Both the position numbers and the translations under genes were made by a program. DNA of 64,000 bases from Mesostigma viride. Its lineage: Eukaryota; Streptophyta; Mesostigmatophyceae; Mesostigmatales; Mesostigmataceae. Location of the stretch: NCBI GenBank assembly GCA_009746045.1, contig RPFO01000175.1, forward strand, positions 815,001-879,000, written 5' to 3'. Positions within the stretch are counted from its first letter, which is position 1, and the number at the start of each line of letters is the position of its first letter. The notes beneath the pieces were generated by a model. It was given only the letters and a program-made list of their open reading frames with translations. It was not told where the DNA came from and searched no databases. Shown here piece by piece: positions 35,219 to 45,279 of this stretch.

Positions 35219-35833
35219 AGTTGTGAGAGAGTAATGCCGAAGATCGCCATGGCTCTTGCAGGAATGTTGCCTTTATTGAATAAGGAAAACATATACGTAA
35301 GTCACGTCAATTCCAAGACTGCACGCAGCACAGACGACAAGGTCGCAGTGCCAAGAGAACGTGCACGCAAGAGCTAGCGTCCTGGCGCTACCAAGTCACA
35401 CATATAACTTGCTATAGGGACGCGTCCAAGTATTCAGCTGCACTGTCACAGCTGAACTGTCAATCAATTGATCCCACAGACTCTGGCACGCCTTTGGCGC
35501 GCAGATCTATCAATTGTCCATACGGCTAGTCCTGTGGACCTATCCGTACATTACTCAGCATCAATTGTCTCATAGGTCCTGGCGCGCTACAGCACGCCTA
35601 CCTATCAATTGACCATCAAGTCCTGTACAAGTCCTGTCAACGTCCTGCGGACTATCAAAGTGACACTTGTACATCCTGTGTCCGTACGCGCCCACAGTGG
35701 CGCGCCGGGTACTGTTGGCACCGCCTAGGAACGTCATAACTTTTACGTCCCGTAACCAAATGAGGCGTTCAAGGTGCCGTTGGAAAGAGCGTAACAATCT
35801 CTATCCACCTAACGTAAATCCTTTACGTTAACT
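35219..35833 (-). repeat. LTR of Copia-like element 2 (upstream copy)
   Basis: 615 bp, near-identical to 25752-26366. It abuts LINE copy 2 at 35834. Confidence 0.92.
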
Positions 35834-36982
35834 CGCTCCACCAGCGGCGGTGGTCATGGAGGTGCGCCCACGCCATGCCGATCCGTGTCGTCAGGTCGTC
35901 CTCGCAGTCGGGAAGCCAACTGCCGAGCAGCTTCAAGCGGCCTGAAGGAGGGTAGTTTACCTCGGCATCGTCTAAGAGGCGGAGTGTGGGTGGGGGCCCT
36001 GCCATGCCGAGGGCCAGGGCCTCCGTTTTGGGGCTGATTTCTAGACCAACCGCCCGAGCCTCGAGCGCCAGGCAGTCCAGCCAAAGTTGGGCAGACCCCG
36101 GCTTCTCGATGAGCGTGATGTCGTCGGCATAAATGAGGTCAGCTAGTAAATTCTGCTTGTTAGTCGGCCCCCCTAAGTTCTCCAAGCTCGTTCGTGATCG
36201 CTACTAAGGCCAGGAGCACGGCCTGCAATGCTAGCAAAGCAAGCACGTGCCTGGCGCATAACATAATCCACTACAATAATAAACAGGTACGGCGACAGGA
36301 CGCAACCCTGCCAGACGCCGGTCTGCAGTGGGCATGGCGGGGTAATGCCGTGTTGAGTGCGCACCGAAGTGGTCGACCCCTCATACAGCGTGCGGATGAC
36401 GGTAATCAGGGGAGTGGGGACGCGAGCGCGAGCAAGTACAGCCCATAGAGCGTCCCAGAGGACAGAATCAAAAGCCTTGATGAAGTCGACGAAGATCAGC
36501 ATGGCGGGAAACTCACCATGTTGCAGGAGAGCGATTTCCTCGAAGAGGCGACGCGCGACGAAGATGGCCATGACGGTGTTGCGCCCAGGACGAAAGCCCA
36601 TTTGACTTTCCCCTAGGTGACGGTCGAGAGCAGAACGAAGGCGGTTGAGGATCATGTGCATGAACAACTTGAGTGCGGCGCTCTGGATGCAGACTCCTCT
36701 GTAGTTGGCGGTGTCGTCAGGGGAACCTTTGTTTTTGTACAGCATAATACGGTAGCTATGCTGCCACTCATGAATCGGCGGCGCGTCGGCTAGCAGGATC
36801 CGGTTGCAGACGTCAAGCAGTGAACCCCGTGAGCGCCGTCAGCTTAATCACTGGGGCTGGGAGCTGGTCAGGTCCAACGGCGGCGTAGAAGCGGAGTGGC
36901 TTGGCGGCGGTGCCAATCTCGAGCTCGGTGAACGGCGGTAGCTCGTTGGGGTCGGCCAGGGGTTCCGTCTGGTTGTACAGAT

Positions 36983-37845
36983 GTCACCGGCTAACTTCCC
37001 TCGCATGGCGTACATATCCTAGTTTCAGTCGGGGTGAAATTGGCTTTTGGTTATCAATGCTCAAACTCTCGCACAAAGCTATGCAGAAGGAAGGTCGCGA
37101 GTCCGCGCCGACCAACGGAAAGGCGACCAAAAAGAGTGCGGGAATGCGCCGCCGCCACGGAGATATGTAGCTGGAAAAGGGCTTGGGTACGCGACGCAAC
37201 GGTACTGATCGGTAGTACTGTACGACGGTGTTGGACGGCATTTCCAGTCATCGATCGATGCGGAGTTTGCATCTCACGTTGTATGTACATGGAAAAGAGC
37301 CGTTGCATCGCGCTGTGCTGTGGCGAACTTATCCTCGGCCGTCGGATTGCACCGTCGATTAGCGTCGATGCTCGTCGATGAACCCAACGCAAGCCATTGA
37401 CGAAAAGAAGTAGAAAAGGGCGCGGCGGCAAAGAAAAGCGAATTTGATATGTTACAGAACTTGTAGCCCGGCGACACTGCGTCAAGCAGTCTGCAGGTTG
37501 TCCCTAGGTAGTCCGTAAGATAGGGCCCGCGAGCGGCCTCGCGGCCCTTGTGGCAAGACAAATCCAAAATACGGGGAAACTCTTGCAAAGTTTTCATTTT
37601 TCACCTACAATTTGATTCTTGAGATTTGAGAGTTTGAGATTTGGGGACAACCTCTAGTCGGGGTAAAATTGGCTTCAGTCAGTTAATTGATTCATTCGGT
37701 TAATTGCTTCATCAGTTAATTGATTCATCGGGATTGCAAGCCGGGGCCGGCCCCCAGCCCTGAGCTCCGCCTGTTATTAGACGACCCCAATTTCCTCAGT
37801 TGCCCGCTTCCGGTCGCATCGGCCTGCCCCTAGCTAGCTGGACCT
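36983..37845. other. Uncharacterised spacer between LINE copy 2 and the Copia-like array
   Basis: No gene recognised. A short phrase is repeated: AGTCGGGGTGAAATTGGCTT near 37026 and AGTCGGGGTAAAATTGGCTT near 37656. The stretch 37680-37730 has several GTTAATTGATTCAT repeats. Open frames on both strands here lack conserved motifs. Confidence 0.45.
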
Positions 37846-37944
37846 GGCTCCGCTCGATCAACCCCTACTGTACATACAGTACTGGCACTCGAAGACCCTG
37901 GGCGAGGACCGCAAGCGAGTGCTCTTCAAGGCCCTGGTCCTCAC
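37846..37944 (+). pseudogene. LINE reverse-transcriptase relic, left half
   Basis: The plus frame reads YWHSKTLGEDRKRVLFKA then LVLT, ending at the Copia-like insertion. The right half continues at 58179 as VLAYGG. This resembles the KRDLFKVVILTILTYGAETW region of RTE-type LINEs but is a different, diverged family. Only about 40 codons remain, so it is a relic. Confidence 0.55.
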
Positions 37945-38638
37945 AGTTAACGCCAAGCGCATTGGCGTGATCCTGATTCGGCATATCTCTGCGATTCCAG
38001 CGGCACCGGAACGAGTTCATTCCGACAAGTATCAAGAAAGTTATGGCGTTCCGACTTCCCGGTCGCGCGCGAGCGCGAGCCGGCTGTTCTTCTAAGTCGG
38101 ACGTGAATATTTGCCGACGACATATGGGGTCGACAGTAATTCCTGGGCTGACAGGAATTAGGTGCCGTACCTACGACGGTATTGGATTAATACGTCGTAC
38201 GCAGGAAATAGGAACCTTAACCTGTGGTCTGTTGGTACCGCAGGCTTAGTCCTGGACTTCTAGGTGCAGATGCAATAGTCACTGTGGACTGTGCTCTGTG
38301 GTCATTGTGCCTGTATGGCAGACCTACTGTATAGGAGTGGGCGCTGTACAGGTAGTGAATACTGTACCGGGGTGTTATTACTGAGCAGGCCTCCTAGGCT
38401 GCTCAGGACTAGCAAGCACAGTGCACAAGTATATAAACAATAGGCCAGTGCCAAATGGGCATCTCTTGCGAGCCCGCCTCACGTGTTGTGCCTTGACTTG
38501 GCAAGCGCGTGTACAAGCCTCAAGTGTGTGAGCGCTGTAACATTATCCGATTTTAACAAAGCTCCGTTTCCAACCATATTCACACATTGCTGCATTGCAA
38601 CCATATCCTTCACATTGCGTGTGATAAGAACGTTAACT
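37945..38638 (+). repeat. LTR a of the Copia-like 1 array
   Basis: 694 bp, AGTTAACGCCAAGCGC to GAACGTTAACT. A TATATAAACAATAGG box at about 38430 is a likely core promoter. It shares the variant GAGTGGGCGCTG with LTR b; LTRs c-e have GAGTTGAGCGCTG. Confidence 0.92.
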
Positions 38639-38731
38639 CAAATTACAACCAGTCTCAGCGGAACGGCCAGGAGGGTCGTTGCCGGTTGCGGTGTGCAGCG
38701 TTGACGACGCGAGGAGCTCGTCTGGTGGTGA

Positions 38732-39106
38732 ATGGTGCAGGAGGAACAACGGCAGCAGGATTTCCGGTTTCGGCAGTCTGCTGGGGGTTCGATTTCTCCT
38801 GAATTACGTCGTGTCGTTCGGGATCTATCTTTATTGCTTGCAGATCGTCCGCCTGTAAATCGCAGCTTCGTGCAATTCGTCGACGACCAGGTCGAAGATT
38901 GGGAGCGAATTCTGCGACACGTACAAACCATCGTCATTCCGGAGCACCGGAGCATCGACGACCTTGAGCAGGAGCTTCACGGGTTGGTCGGCATCCAGAC
39001 GGTGATTACTGCAGTAGCAGAGCGAGTGCGGACGGAGTTGGCGGCAAGGCGAGGCGAGGTTGCGGAGCAGCTGGCGCAGGGCGACACGAGTTTGTACCGA
39101 CAGTAG
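38732..39106 (+). CDS. Leader reading frame of Copia-like element 1, unknown function
   Basis: This is a 124-codon open frame between the first LTR and gag. The predicted protein is charged and helix-prone (for example RSFVQFVDDQVEDWERILRH, IPEHRSIDDLEQELHGLVG), which suggests coiled coil, but no known domain was recognised. It may be an accessory frame or simply an open stretch of the leader. Confidence 0.4.
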   Translation: MVQEEQRQQDFRFRQSAGGSISPELRRVVRDLSLLLADRPPVNRSFVQFVDDQVEDWERILRHVQTIVIPEHRSIDDLEQELHGLVGIQTVITAVAERVRTELAARRGEVAEQLAQGDTSLYRQ

Positions 39107-39752
39107 CGGGCGCGGGAGTACCACGTGCTTTCGCAGGCGGCATCGGCGACGAGGGTGTTGCAGCGGGGCCAGTTAGGCGTGAACGACGCGGAGCGGAGCA
39201 CTACAGGCGGCTTGCAGAGGTCGGGGCGACAGCGGAAGCCATCACCGGAGGACAGCGCGCGACAAGAGTCGGCAGGTTTCCGGAGAGAGTAAGAGTTCCT
39301 TTTCAGGAACTGCCCCCGCCCCTTCGCGTTCGTGTGACGCGTTGGGAAGAGTTTGCACCTCTTGGGTACGATAGTGACCTTGAGGAGGGAGCAGGGGGTG
39401 TCGCTGGGCTAGGCGACGAGACACTTGGCGACCACGAGGTGCCAAGATACAATCCGCGGGTGCCAACGACGGGTTGTCACCTGTCTACTTTACCAACGGT
39501 GACGATTCAGTCATCGCGGGCCGACAGCGGGTCGACGACGGCGCAGCAGGTAGCAGGGTACCAGAGCTGATTGTGGTGAGCGACAGCGACGACGACAGCG
39601 ACAAGGAGAACCAGGACGCGCCTGGGGCCAGCCGTGGTGGTCTTGCCTGAGTGGTAACACTTGGCACTTTCCTTTCTTGTTCAGTAGCTTATATTGCTTT
39701 AATTGCTGCTTGGCCACTTGGCTGGCTGTAGCAGATCTGAACAGAGGCCATC

Positions 39753-40940
39753 ATGGAGGATGGAGCTATCAACCAACAAGCGGGCTTTATGGGCTTCGCG
39801 CGGCGCGGCGCTGGGATGGATGGACGAGATGGACGCGATGGACGCGGTGGACGCGATGGACGCGGGGACGGCCAGGCGCTGGGAGACCAGGCTGAGGTGC
39901 CAGATAATCAGAGCCAAGGATCGCAGGGCGGGCAGCACGCGCCAGCCGCAGATCAAGCGGCGCCTAAGCGACCAACCGTTGCTGAGGGGTACGCGGTGCT
40001 AGGCCAGTTTCAGTCCATCAAGGACAATTGGCAGCCCCGGGATGCTGAGAGGATGTTAGAGGACATGAACTTGTACACGGAGATATACAACGGTGACAAG
40101 CTTCGCATCCTGGCGTCTAGTGCCTACATACGGCAGTCGGCGAGGCGGCTGTTCAAGTTTGTTCGGGAGCGACATGCGGCGGGGGACACCTGGACGGCGT
40201 TTATGACGCGACTCAGGTCGTTCCTGAGTGACAAGAGGACCATAGATGGGTCCCACCTGAAGCAAGAATACCTGGACTACAAGCCCATCAAGGGGCAACT
40301 AGTGGTCCACGCCTTTGAAGACTTCGTCAAGCTGAGGGAGGACGCCATGGCCAAGGGCTTCTTCGTCGCAGATCGGATGGCCATGGGCGACTTTCTCAAG
40401 TCGCTGCAGCTGGATCCGGTCACCATGGATAATGTGACCATCCACATGCGACAGGTCCATGGCTGGGCAGCCATGACGGACCAGTTGTATGAGTGTTTCA
40501 GCGGCAAGTACGTGGGTGGTAAGCGCCCTCGTCAGGGTGATGAGGAGGCCACTGAACCCACGGTTAAGTCCATGAGGGGATCGGGCCACGGGGGCCCAGC
40601 GCCCTCGAGAGGGCCTGAGACCTCTTCAAGGGGTCGAGGAAGGTCCAGGAGGGGGCGTGACAGAAGGGCTGGACGGGGGACCCCGCCGAAGTCGGGACAT
40701 CCACAGTCCCAGTTTGACTTCAAGAGGGTGGGTGGTCCTCCCAAGGCTGGGCCCAGCAGTGGGACCTCACGGGACATCAGTCAGGTGGAATGTTATTTCT
40801 GCCAGGGGAAGGGTCACTTCAGGAATGAGTGTCCCTCGTACCTGAGGCAGGAAGGTCAGAGCAAGCCAGCTCAGGGTGGCAGCAAGGACAAGGCTGGTCC
40901 ATCCCAGGACAAGGGCAAGGGCAAGGCTGCTGATCATTGA
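39753..40940 (+). CDS. Gag of Copia-like element 1
   Basis: A 395-residue capsid/nucleocapsid protein. The N-terminus holds a short DGRDGRDGRGGRDGRGDG repeat. The middle (about residues 85-265) is a helical gag-like region (ILASSAYIRQSARRLFKFV, FEDFVKLREDAMAKGFFVAD). An RG/RGR-rich basic stretch follows, then a CCHC zinc knuckle CYFCQGKGHFRNEC (about residues 347-360) and a K/G-rich tail. Pol begins 33 bases downstream. Confidence 0.85.
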   Translation: MEDGAINQQAGFMGFARRGAGMDGRDGRDGRGGRDGRGDGQALGDQAEVPDNQSQGSQGGQHAPAADQAAPKRPTVAEGYAVLGQFQSIKDNWQPRDAERMLEDMNLYTEIYNGDKLRILASSAYIRQSARRLFKFVRERHAAGDTWTAFMTRLRSFLSDKRTIDGSHLKQEYLDYKPIKGQLVVHAFEDFVKLREDAMAKGFFVADRMAMGDFLKSLQLDPVTMDNVTIHMRQVHGWAAMTDQLYECFSGKYVGGKRPRQGDEEATEPTVKSMRGSGHGGPAPSRGPETSSRGRGRSRRGRDRRAGRGTPPKSGHPQSQFDFKRVGGPPKAGPSSGTSRDISQVECYFCQGKGHFRNECPSYLRQEGQSKPAQGGSKDKAGPSQDKGKGKAADH

Positions 40941-40973
40941 CTTGAGCCTGCACACATCCCTGAACCCTGGAGG

Positions 40974-43900
40974 GTGCCCCCAGGGGTGTGTAATGAAGCT
41001 GCTAGTGACAGCAGTGAGGGGCAGCCCCATGCTCTAGTGAAAGAGCCTATTGGACACGATGGGGCAAGCTTGGTTACCACAGAGAGTATGCCAGCTGTAG
41101 CTGCAGTGGTTACTCGCCAACGTGCCCGCCATGGCGGTGCTGAGCCTGAGGTAGGACCTGGTGATGTGGACCCAGGTGGATCTCAGAAGCATTCTGACCG
41201 TGCAGGACTGGCACAGGATGGTCAGGATGAGGATAGGGCTGGAGACAGTCTGACAGGCACGACCCTGGTGCCTCCTGTACATAAGGGATCTGTACATACC
41301 TTGAGTGCTAATAATGACAATAAAAGGTTTTCTCTCTTGTATGACATTGCCTCAAGGTTGCATACCATGTTTGGCCATGCAGCTCAGTCTTTGCAAGTTG
41401 CTAGACGGCTGGGAGGAAGTGAGTTGTACTCCATCTGCCAACAGGTTGCTCAAGCTTGCAAGTGCAGGCTAGTTGCTAGAAAGCCCAAGCAGTCTCATGC
41501 CAGGACTCCTATTTTGCAGCCAGGCCATGTGCAGGTAGATATTCAGAGAATCAGGGGTTTGAAGCTGCTGGTGGCAGTGGACAGATATACCAAGTACAAG
41601 ACCCTAGAGATCCTGCCTGACATGGAGAAGCCTACATTGATTGCTGCTCTGAAGTTGACAAGGAGCAGGTACCCTGGGTTGGAGTTGTTGCAGTGTGACA
41701 TTCAGTTTGAGTGCTGTGAGAACCTGCCAGAGTTTCCAGAGTTGCTGATTACACCCAGGGAGAGCCACGGCCAGCAAGGGGTGGTGGAGAGAGCCATCCA
41801 AGAGATCAAGACTGTGCTGCTGGTGGAGAGGATTCCAAGGACGTCATCTGCCATTGTGACATCTGCATGGCTACGTTCTGTGGAGGACAGGCTGAACCTG
41901 AGGACTCCCATGTTCTTTGGTGACATTGCCATCAATCCTCTTATGCTGCATACCAGGATGCTGCCAGCTGATGCTGAGCAGGCATGGAAGGAGAAGCTAG
42001 AGGCCAAGTTCCTCAAGCTGAGGCAGAAAGACAAGGGCTGGAGTGTCCTAGAACCTAACGTTGGACAACAGGTTGTTGTGTGGAAGGAACCAAGCTTTCC
42101 AGGGAAACGTGGCAGCTGGCATGATGGGGTGGTGACCCGAGTAGAAGCCGCTGGCCATAAGTGCTGGGTGGCCATTGATGGCTCCCAAGCAGTGCACCGT
42201 CTGTCCTGGTCAAAGATCCGTCCCCGGGGAGGTAATCAAGGAGACCTCTTCCAGGTGCCCGCTGGTGTACAAGGCGGGGGTGACGTGGAGCTTCCTGATC
42301 AGGGTGCTACAGCTGTATCGAGCCCTCAGGGTGACCCTGGCCCGGCCCCTGGGGTACCTTCACATACGGTGGTTGGGCAAGCAGGCGGACAGGCTGCACC
42401 TCCGGAACGGCCCGACACCAGGCCTAGGGGTGTGCGTCTATCAGATATTGTACAGGCTTTGCAAAGAGCCAAGAAGGAGCCTAAGGTGTCCAAGCTTGTC
42501 CAGTTGGATGAACCTGAGGTAGCTGCCATGGAGATAGATACCAATGCACAGGTTTCTGTCATGGGACCTCAGCATACAGGAGAACTGCTGGTCGGAGAAC
42601 CAAGTTGCCCCTGGGTGTCTGATTTCAGTGGTAGGACGCATCTAAGGGTGTTGGGAGAGGTTACTGCCCCTGTCATGGGTGTGGATGTGACCTTCCTTGT
42701 CCTAGAGGACTATGATGGCCCTGTGATTTTGGGTCAGAATTTTCTGGGCAATCCTGGGATTTCTATCAGAGCTACAGCTCTGAGAAGAGATGGCTGGGGG
42801 ATGATTCCCCTAGAAAATTTCAGGACAACATTTCCAGTCAGGTGCAGGGCCAAGCCGGTCAAGGGTGTAAAATGGGATGAAGGGGAGGTGCCCCCAGCGG
42901 CCAGTTTGGTGATTCCAGCTGTGTTGCACCCCAGCAGTATTGGCATAACTCACAGGAGCCTTGCTGCACACTCTCCTTTGACATATGACCAGCTGGTCCA
43001 AGAGATGAGCTCGCCTACTTTGTTTGAGGCTTGGAAGCTCGCCTTCTCCAAGGCATTGGAGGAGTGGTTGCAGTTTGAGTGTGCTGCACCAACAGACAGA
43101 CGTCCCCCAGCATCAAGGAAGCTTGCTTTGAGATTTGTGCTGAAGAGGAAGGTTGTGGATGAGGTATCAGTGCCCCATGTCAGGCCTGTCCTGAATGAGT
43201 ATCACGGCACGGGGAGTCTGCCAGGAGAGGAGCTATACACGCCAGGGATGCTACACGACACATGGAGAATTTTGCTATGTCTCTACGTGGGGTTGCTGAA
43301 CAGGGGAGCAGCTATGTCATCAGTGCTGCTGGACTTCAAGAGGGCATTTTTAAAATCTGATCCAGAAGTGGCCAGGAGGGTGTGGAAGCAGGATGAGCCT
43401 TACTGTGTTGAGGTGCCTGCCATCTGGAAGCTGGAGCTGCATCAACAATTCCTGGTTATTCTGAAGGGCCTGGAAGGACTCAGGTCGAGCCCAATCATCT
43501 GGAGACTCACGCTGCAGGAAGCTCTGATCAGTGAGTGTGGCTTGAGAGTGTCTTCAGTTGATCCCTGTTTGCTGCTGGCCCAATGGGAGGGTCTGCCAGT
43601 GTATGCTAGTTTGCATGGAGATGATCTGCATTTGCTAGCCCCCACGACCTGGCTGAAGAAGTTTATTCCTGTCATCAGTGGCAAGTTTTCACTGGGCAAG
43701 GAGCTGTGGCAGGAGCCCAACAAGCCTGTAGTGTTCTGTGGAATGCAGGCTACCCTGTTCAGGAGGGACGGGGAGTGGAGTATCAGGCTTCAGGCTGGAG
43801 GAGATTATAAACAGACCATTGTGAAGGCCTTGCCAGAGAAGATCACCCAGGCTGCAGGACCTGAGTTGAGAGGCATGTGGGCCTGGTTTGCCAGCATCTG

Positions 43901-44531
43901 TGGTCCGTCTTTGATGGTCCATAGCAGAATGCCTGATGAGGTGCTTGAGGATGAGAAGCCTCGAGTCATAGCCCGGTTGGTGGAGAGTACCCCTGATCTG
44001 ATTTTGTCTGGGATTGACTTTACCCAGCCTATCACCTTGGAGATCTTTGTTGACAGTTCCATGGATGCTCGCCAGGTTACCAAGGTCAGGGGGAGATCTG
44101 CTGCTCTGTTTGCTTTTTATCAGAGCAGGGCAAGTTTGTTCAGCTGGTACAGCAGACTGCAGAAGAGGGTCTGTATCAGTTCAGATGTGGCAGAATGCAG
44201 GGCCATATGCGAGGGGATCCAGTCCAGCCTGTACATAAAGGAGTTAATGCTGGAGCTGGCTTCAGTTACCCCTTGGACCTTGCAGATGGAGACGTTGTTG
44301 CTAACAGACAGCATGGGTATGGTCCAGTTTGTTCACAAGCAGCTGGCCAGGAGCCGGGACCTGGATTATTTGTTGCTGAAGGAGTTGGCCAGTTTGGTTG
44401 ACTTGAAGCATATCCCTGGCGAGGAGAACCCTGCTGATGCATTGACAAAGCTGCCACACAAGGCCCCAGCCCAGTACAATGTACTGAGGAAGCTCATGAA
44501 TGCTGACTGTCAAGTCGGTCTATCTGTCTAA
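40974..44531 (+). CDS. Pol of Copia-like element 1 (INT, PR-like, RT, RNase H)
   Basis: 1185 residues in one open frame. Approximate parts: integrase zinc domain (LHTMFGHA, about 41.36 kb) and core (AVDRYTKYKTLEIL, then PRESHGQQGVVERAIQ, 41.57-41.81 kb); a retropepsin-like segment (MEIDTNAQVSVMG to VILGQNFL, 42.5-42.75 kb); reverse transcriptase (VPHVRPVLNEYHG, LLDFKRAFLKSD, SPIIW, ASLHGDDLHLLAP, 43.1-43.8 kb); RNase H (FVDSSMDARQVTKVRG, SSDVAECRAI, HIPGEENPADALTKL, 44.0-44.45 kb). The RT and RNase H are of Ty1/copia type. Standard copia order is protease-integrase-RT-RNase H; here the protease-like part follows integrase. Confidence 0.85.
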   Translation: MPPGVCNEAASDSSEGQPHALVKEPIGHDGASLVTTESMPAVAAVVTRQRARHGGAEPEVGPGDVDPGGSQKHSDRAGLAQDGQDEDRAGDSLTGTTLVPPVHKGSVHTLSANNDNKRFSLLYDIASRLHTMFGHAAQSLQVARRLGGSELYSICQQVAQACKCRLVARKPKQSHARTPILQPGHVQVDIQRIRGLKLLVAVDRYTKYKTLEILPDMEKPTLIAALKLTRSRYPGLELLQCDIQFECCENLPEFPELLITPRESHGQQGVVERAIQEIKTVLLVERIPRTSSAIVTSAWLRSVEDRLNLRTPMFFGDIAINPLMLHTRMLPADAEQAWKEKLEAKFLKLRQKDKGWSVLEPNVGQQVVVWKEPSFPGKRGSWHDGVVTRVEAAGHKCWVAIDGSQAVHRLSWSKIRPRGGNQGDLFQVPAGVQGGGDVELPDQGATAVSSPQGDPGPAPGVPSHTVVGQAGGQAAPPERPDTRPRGVRLSDIVQALQRAKKEPKVSKLVQLDEPEVAAMEIDTNAQVSVMGPQHTGELLVGEPSCPWVSDFSGRTHLRVLGEVTAPVMGVDVTFLVLEDYDGPVILGQNFLGNPGISIRATALRRDGWGMIPLENFRTTFPVRCRAKPVKGVKWDEGEVPPAASLVIPAVLHPSSIGITHRSLAAHSPLTYDQLVQEMSSPTLFEAWKLAFSKALEEWLQFECAAPTDRRPPASRKLALRFVLKRKVVDEVSVPHVRPVLNEYHGTGSLPGEELYTPGMLHDTWRILLCLYVGLLNRGAAMSSVLLDFKRAFLKSDPEVARRVWKQDEPYCVEVPAIWKLELHQQFLVILKGLEGLRSSPIIWRLTLQEALISECGLRVSSVDPCLLLAQWEGLPVYASLHGDDLHLLAPTTWLKKFIPVISGKFSLGKELWQEPNKPVVFCGMQATLFRRDGEWSIRLQAGGDYKQTIVKALPEKITQAAGPELRGMWAWFASICGPSLMVHSRMPDEVLEDEKPRVIARLVESTPDLILSGIDFTQPITLEIFVDSSMDARQVTKVRGRSAALFAFYQSRASLFSWYSRLQKRVCISSDVAECRAICEGIQSSLYIKELMLELASVTPWTLQMETLLLTDSMGMVQFVHKQLARSRDLDYLLLKELASLVDLKHIPGEENPADALTKLPHKAPAQYNVLRKLMNADCQVGLSV

Positions 44532-44717
44532 AAGCTGAGAGCTGGGTGCTTAAGTCTCTGGATATCAGGCTGGGAGCTTGATTGTACATAATCCTGAGCA
44601 CACCTTGAGGGGTGAGACATGTCTCTGGTGTGGGAATGTCTGACATTGTCTCTGATGGAGAGATGTCTATCTGGGGTTTTCATCTCAGTCTGAGGTTTCC
44701 CCAGATCTGTGGTTTGT

Positions 44718-44739
44718 GGGCGGGGTTCGATTCCCTGGT
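44718..44739 (+). other. tRNA T-arm / B-box-like motif in 3' region of Copia-like element 1
   Basis: Contains GGTTCGATTCC, an exact B-box consensus, about 200 bp after the pol stop. Identical blocks occur in the three shorter units at 48476, 52235 and 55994, and in the unrelated-sequence 3' region of Copia-like element 2. Confidence 0.65.
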
Positions 44740-45279
44740 GCCGTCTTAAGGCGGAGTTTCACGGACTGGCTGACCCATCCACCATGCTGGTGAGGTGGCG
44801 ACAGGTCCCCTGATTTTCCACGGTTGGAACGAGTATGGGAGCTTGTGTTTTGCATGTGCTTCGCGTAGATGTTGTGTCTGGTTCGATAAGGGGCAGCAGA
44901 CCGGCGCCGACTCCCGTCTGGGGGTCAGCAATGTTTTCTGATGAGCTGTTGTGGGTGATCTGTGGGGTTTCGCCTAAGGTCCTGAAGGTTGTACATACTT
45001 CTCAAGTTCTTAGCTGAACACCTATGGGCTGCCACAGTTGGCCAACCTCTTGTACATGGGTAACACAACGAGCCTCCCGTGAAGGGATAGGGACTCATTG
45101 TAATTTGTTTGTGCTCCTGAGCCAGTATGGGTGCTATGTACATATAATAAGGAATCCAAGCTGACTGTCATGCCCAGCGGGTTGTGACTTGTAGTCTGGG
45201 GAGGATATCCAGTACCCATTGTGTGTGTTTGTATGTAGACTTGTGTGAGCTGCTACAGCTCAAGAAAAGAAAGGATTGG

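Larger units (their letters stand above)
25752..35833 (-). mobile_element. Copia-like LTR retrotransposon 2 (fossil, with nested insertions)
   Basis: This is a minus-strand element with 615-bp LTRs (35219-35833 upstream, 25752-26366 downstream) that differ at about two sites seen by eye, so it is young. LTR ends are AGTT...AACT. Target copies GGCTC (25747-25751) and CGCTC (35834-35838) differ by one base. Parts in transcript order: gag with a CCHC knuckle (about 34.6-35.2 kb), integrase (about 33.4-34.5 kb; zinc part IHNMFGHA), retropepsin-like segment (about 32.8-33.1 kb), reverse transcriptase (about 31.8-32.5 kb; HGDDLHLLAP) and RNase H (about 28.4-28.9 kb; HIPGVDNPADALTKL). It contains a LINE (copy 3) and a coding-free LTR element. 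The coding region is broken, in several places apart from these insertions. Confidence 0.88.
24964..36970 (-). mobile_element. RTE-type LINE, copy 2, split by Copia-like element 2
   Basis: The two LINE parts, 24964-25751 (3' part) and 35834-36970 (5' part), belong to one insertion: they are flanked by the same 12-bp duplication GGTTGTACAGAT (24952-24963 and 36971-36982) and join at the Copia-like target site. The 5' part carries GPDQLPAPVIKL, LYKNKGSPDDTANYRGV, FRPGRNTVMAIF, FVDFIKAFDS and YADD. The 3' part carries KRDLFKVVILTILTYGAETW and the C-terminal domain. It reaches further 5' than the other copies but still lacks the endonuclease. Its frame is broken near 36175 and again upstream of 36745. 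The 3' terminal 85 bp, including the hairpin, is duplicated in tandem (hairpins at 24983-25001 and 25068-25086). Confidence 0.85.

Noticed and set aside
44700-44760. A tRNA gene at the GGTTCGATTCC block
   Set aside because: The T-arm/B-box part is good but no acceptor stem, D-arm or A box could be paired around it, and it repeats with the Copia-like unit.
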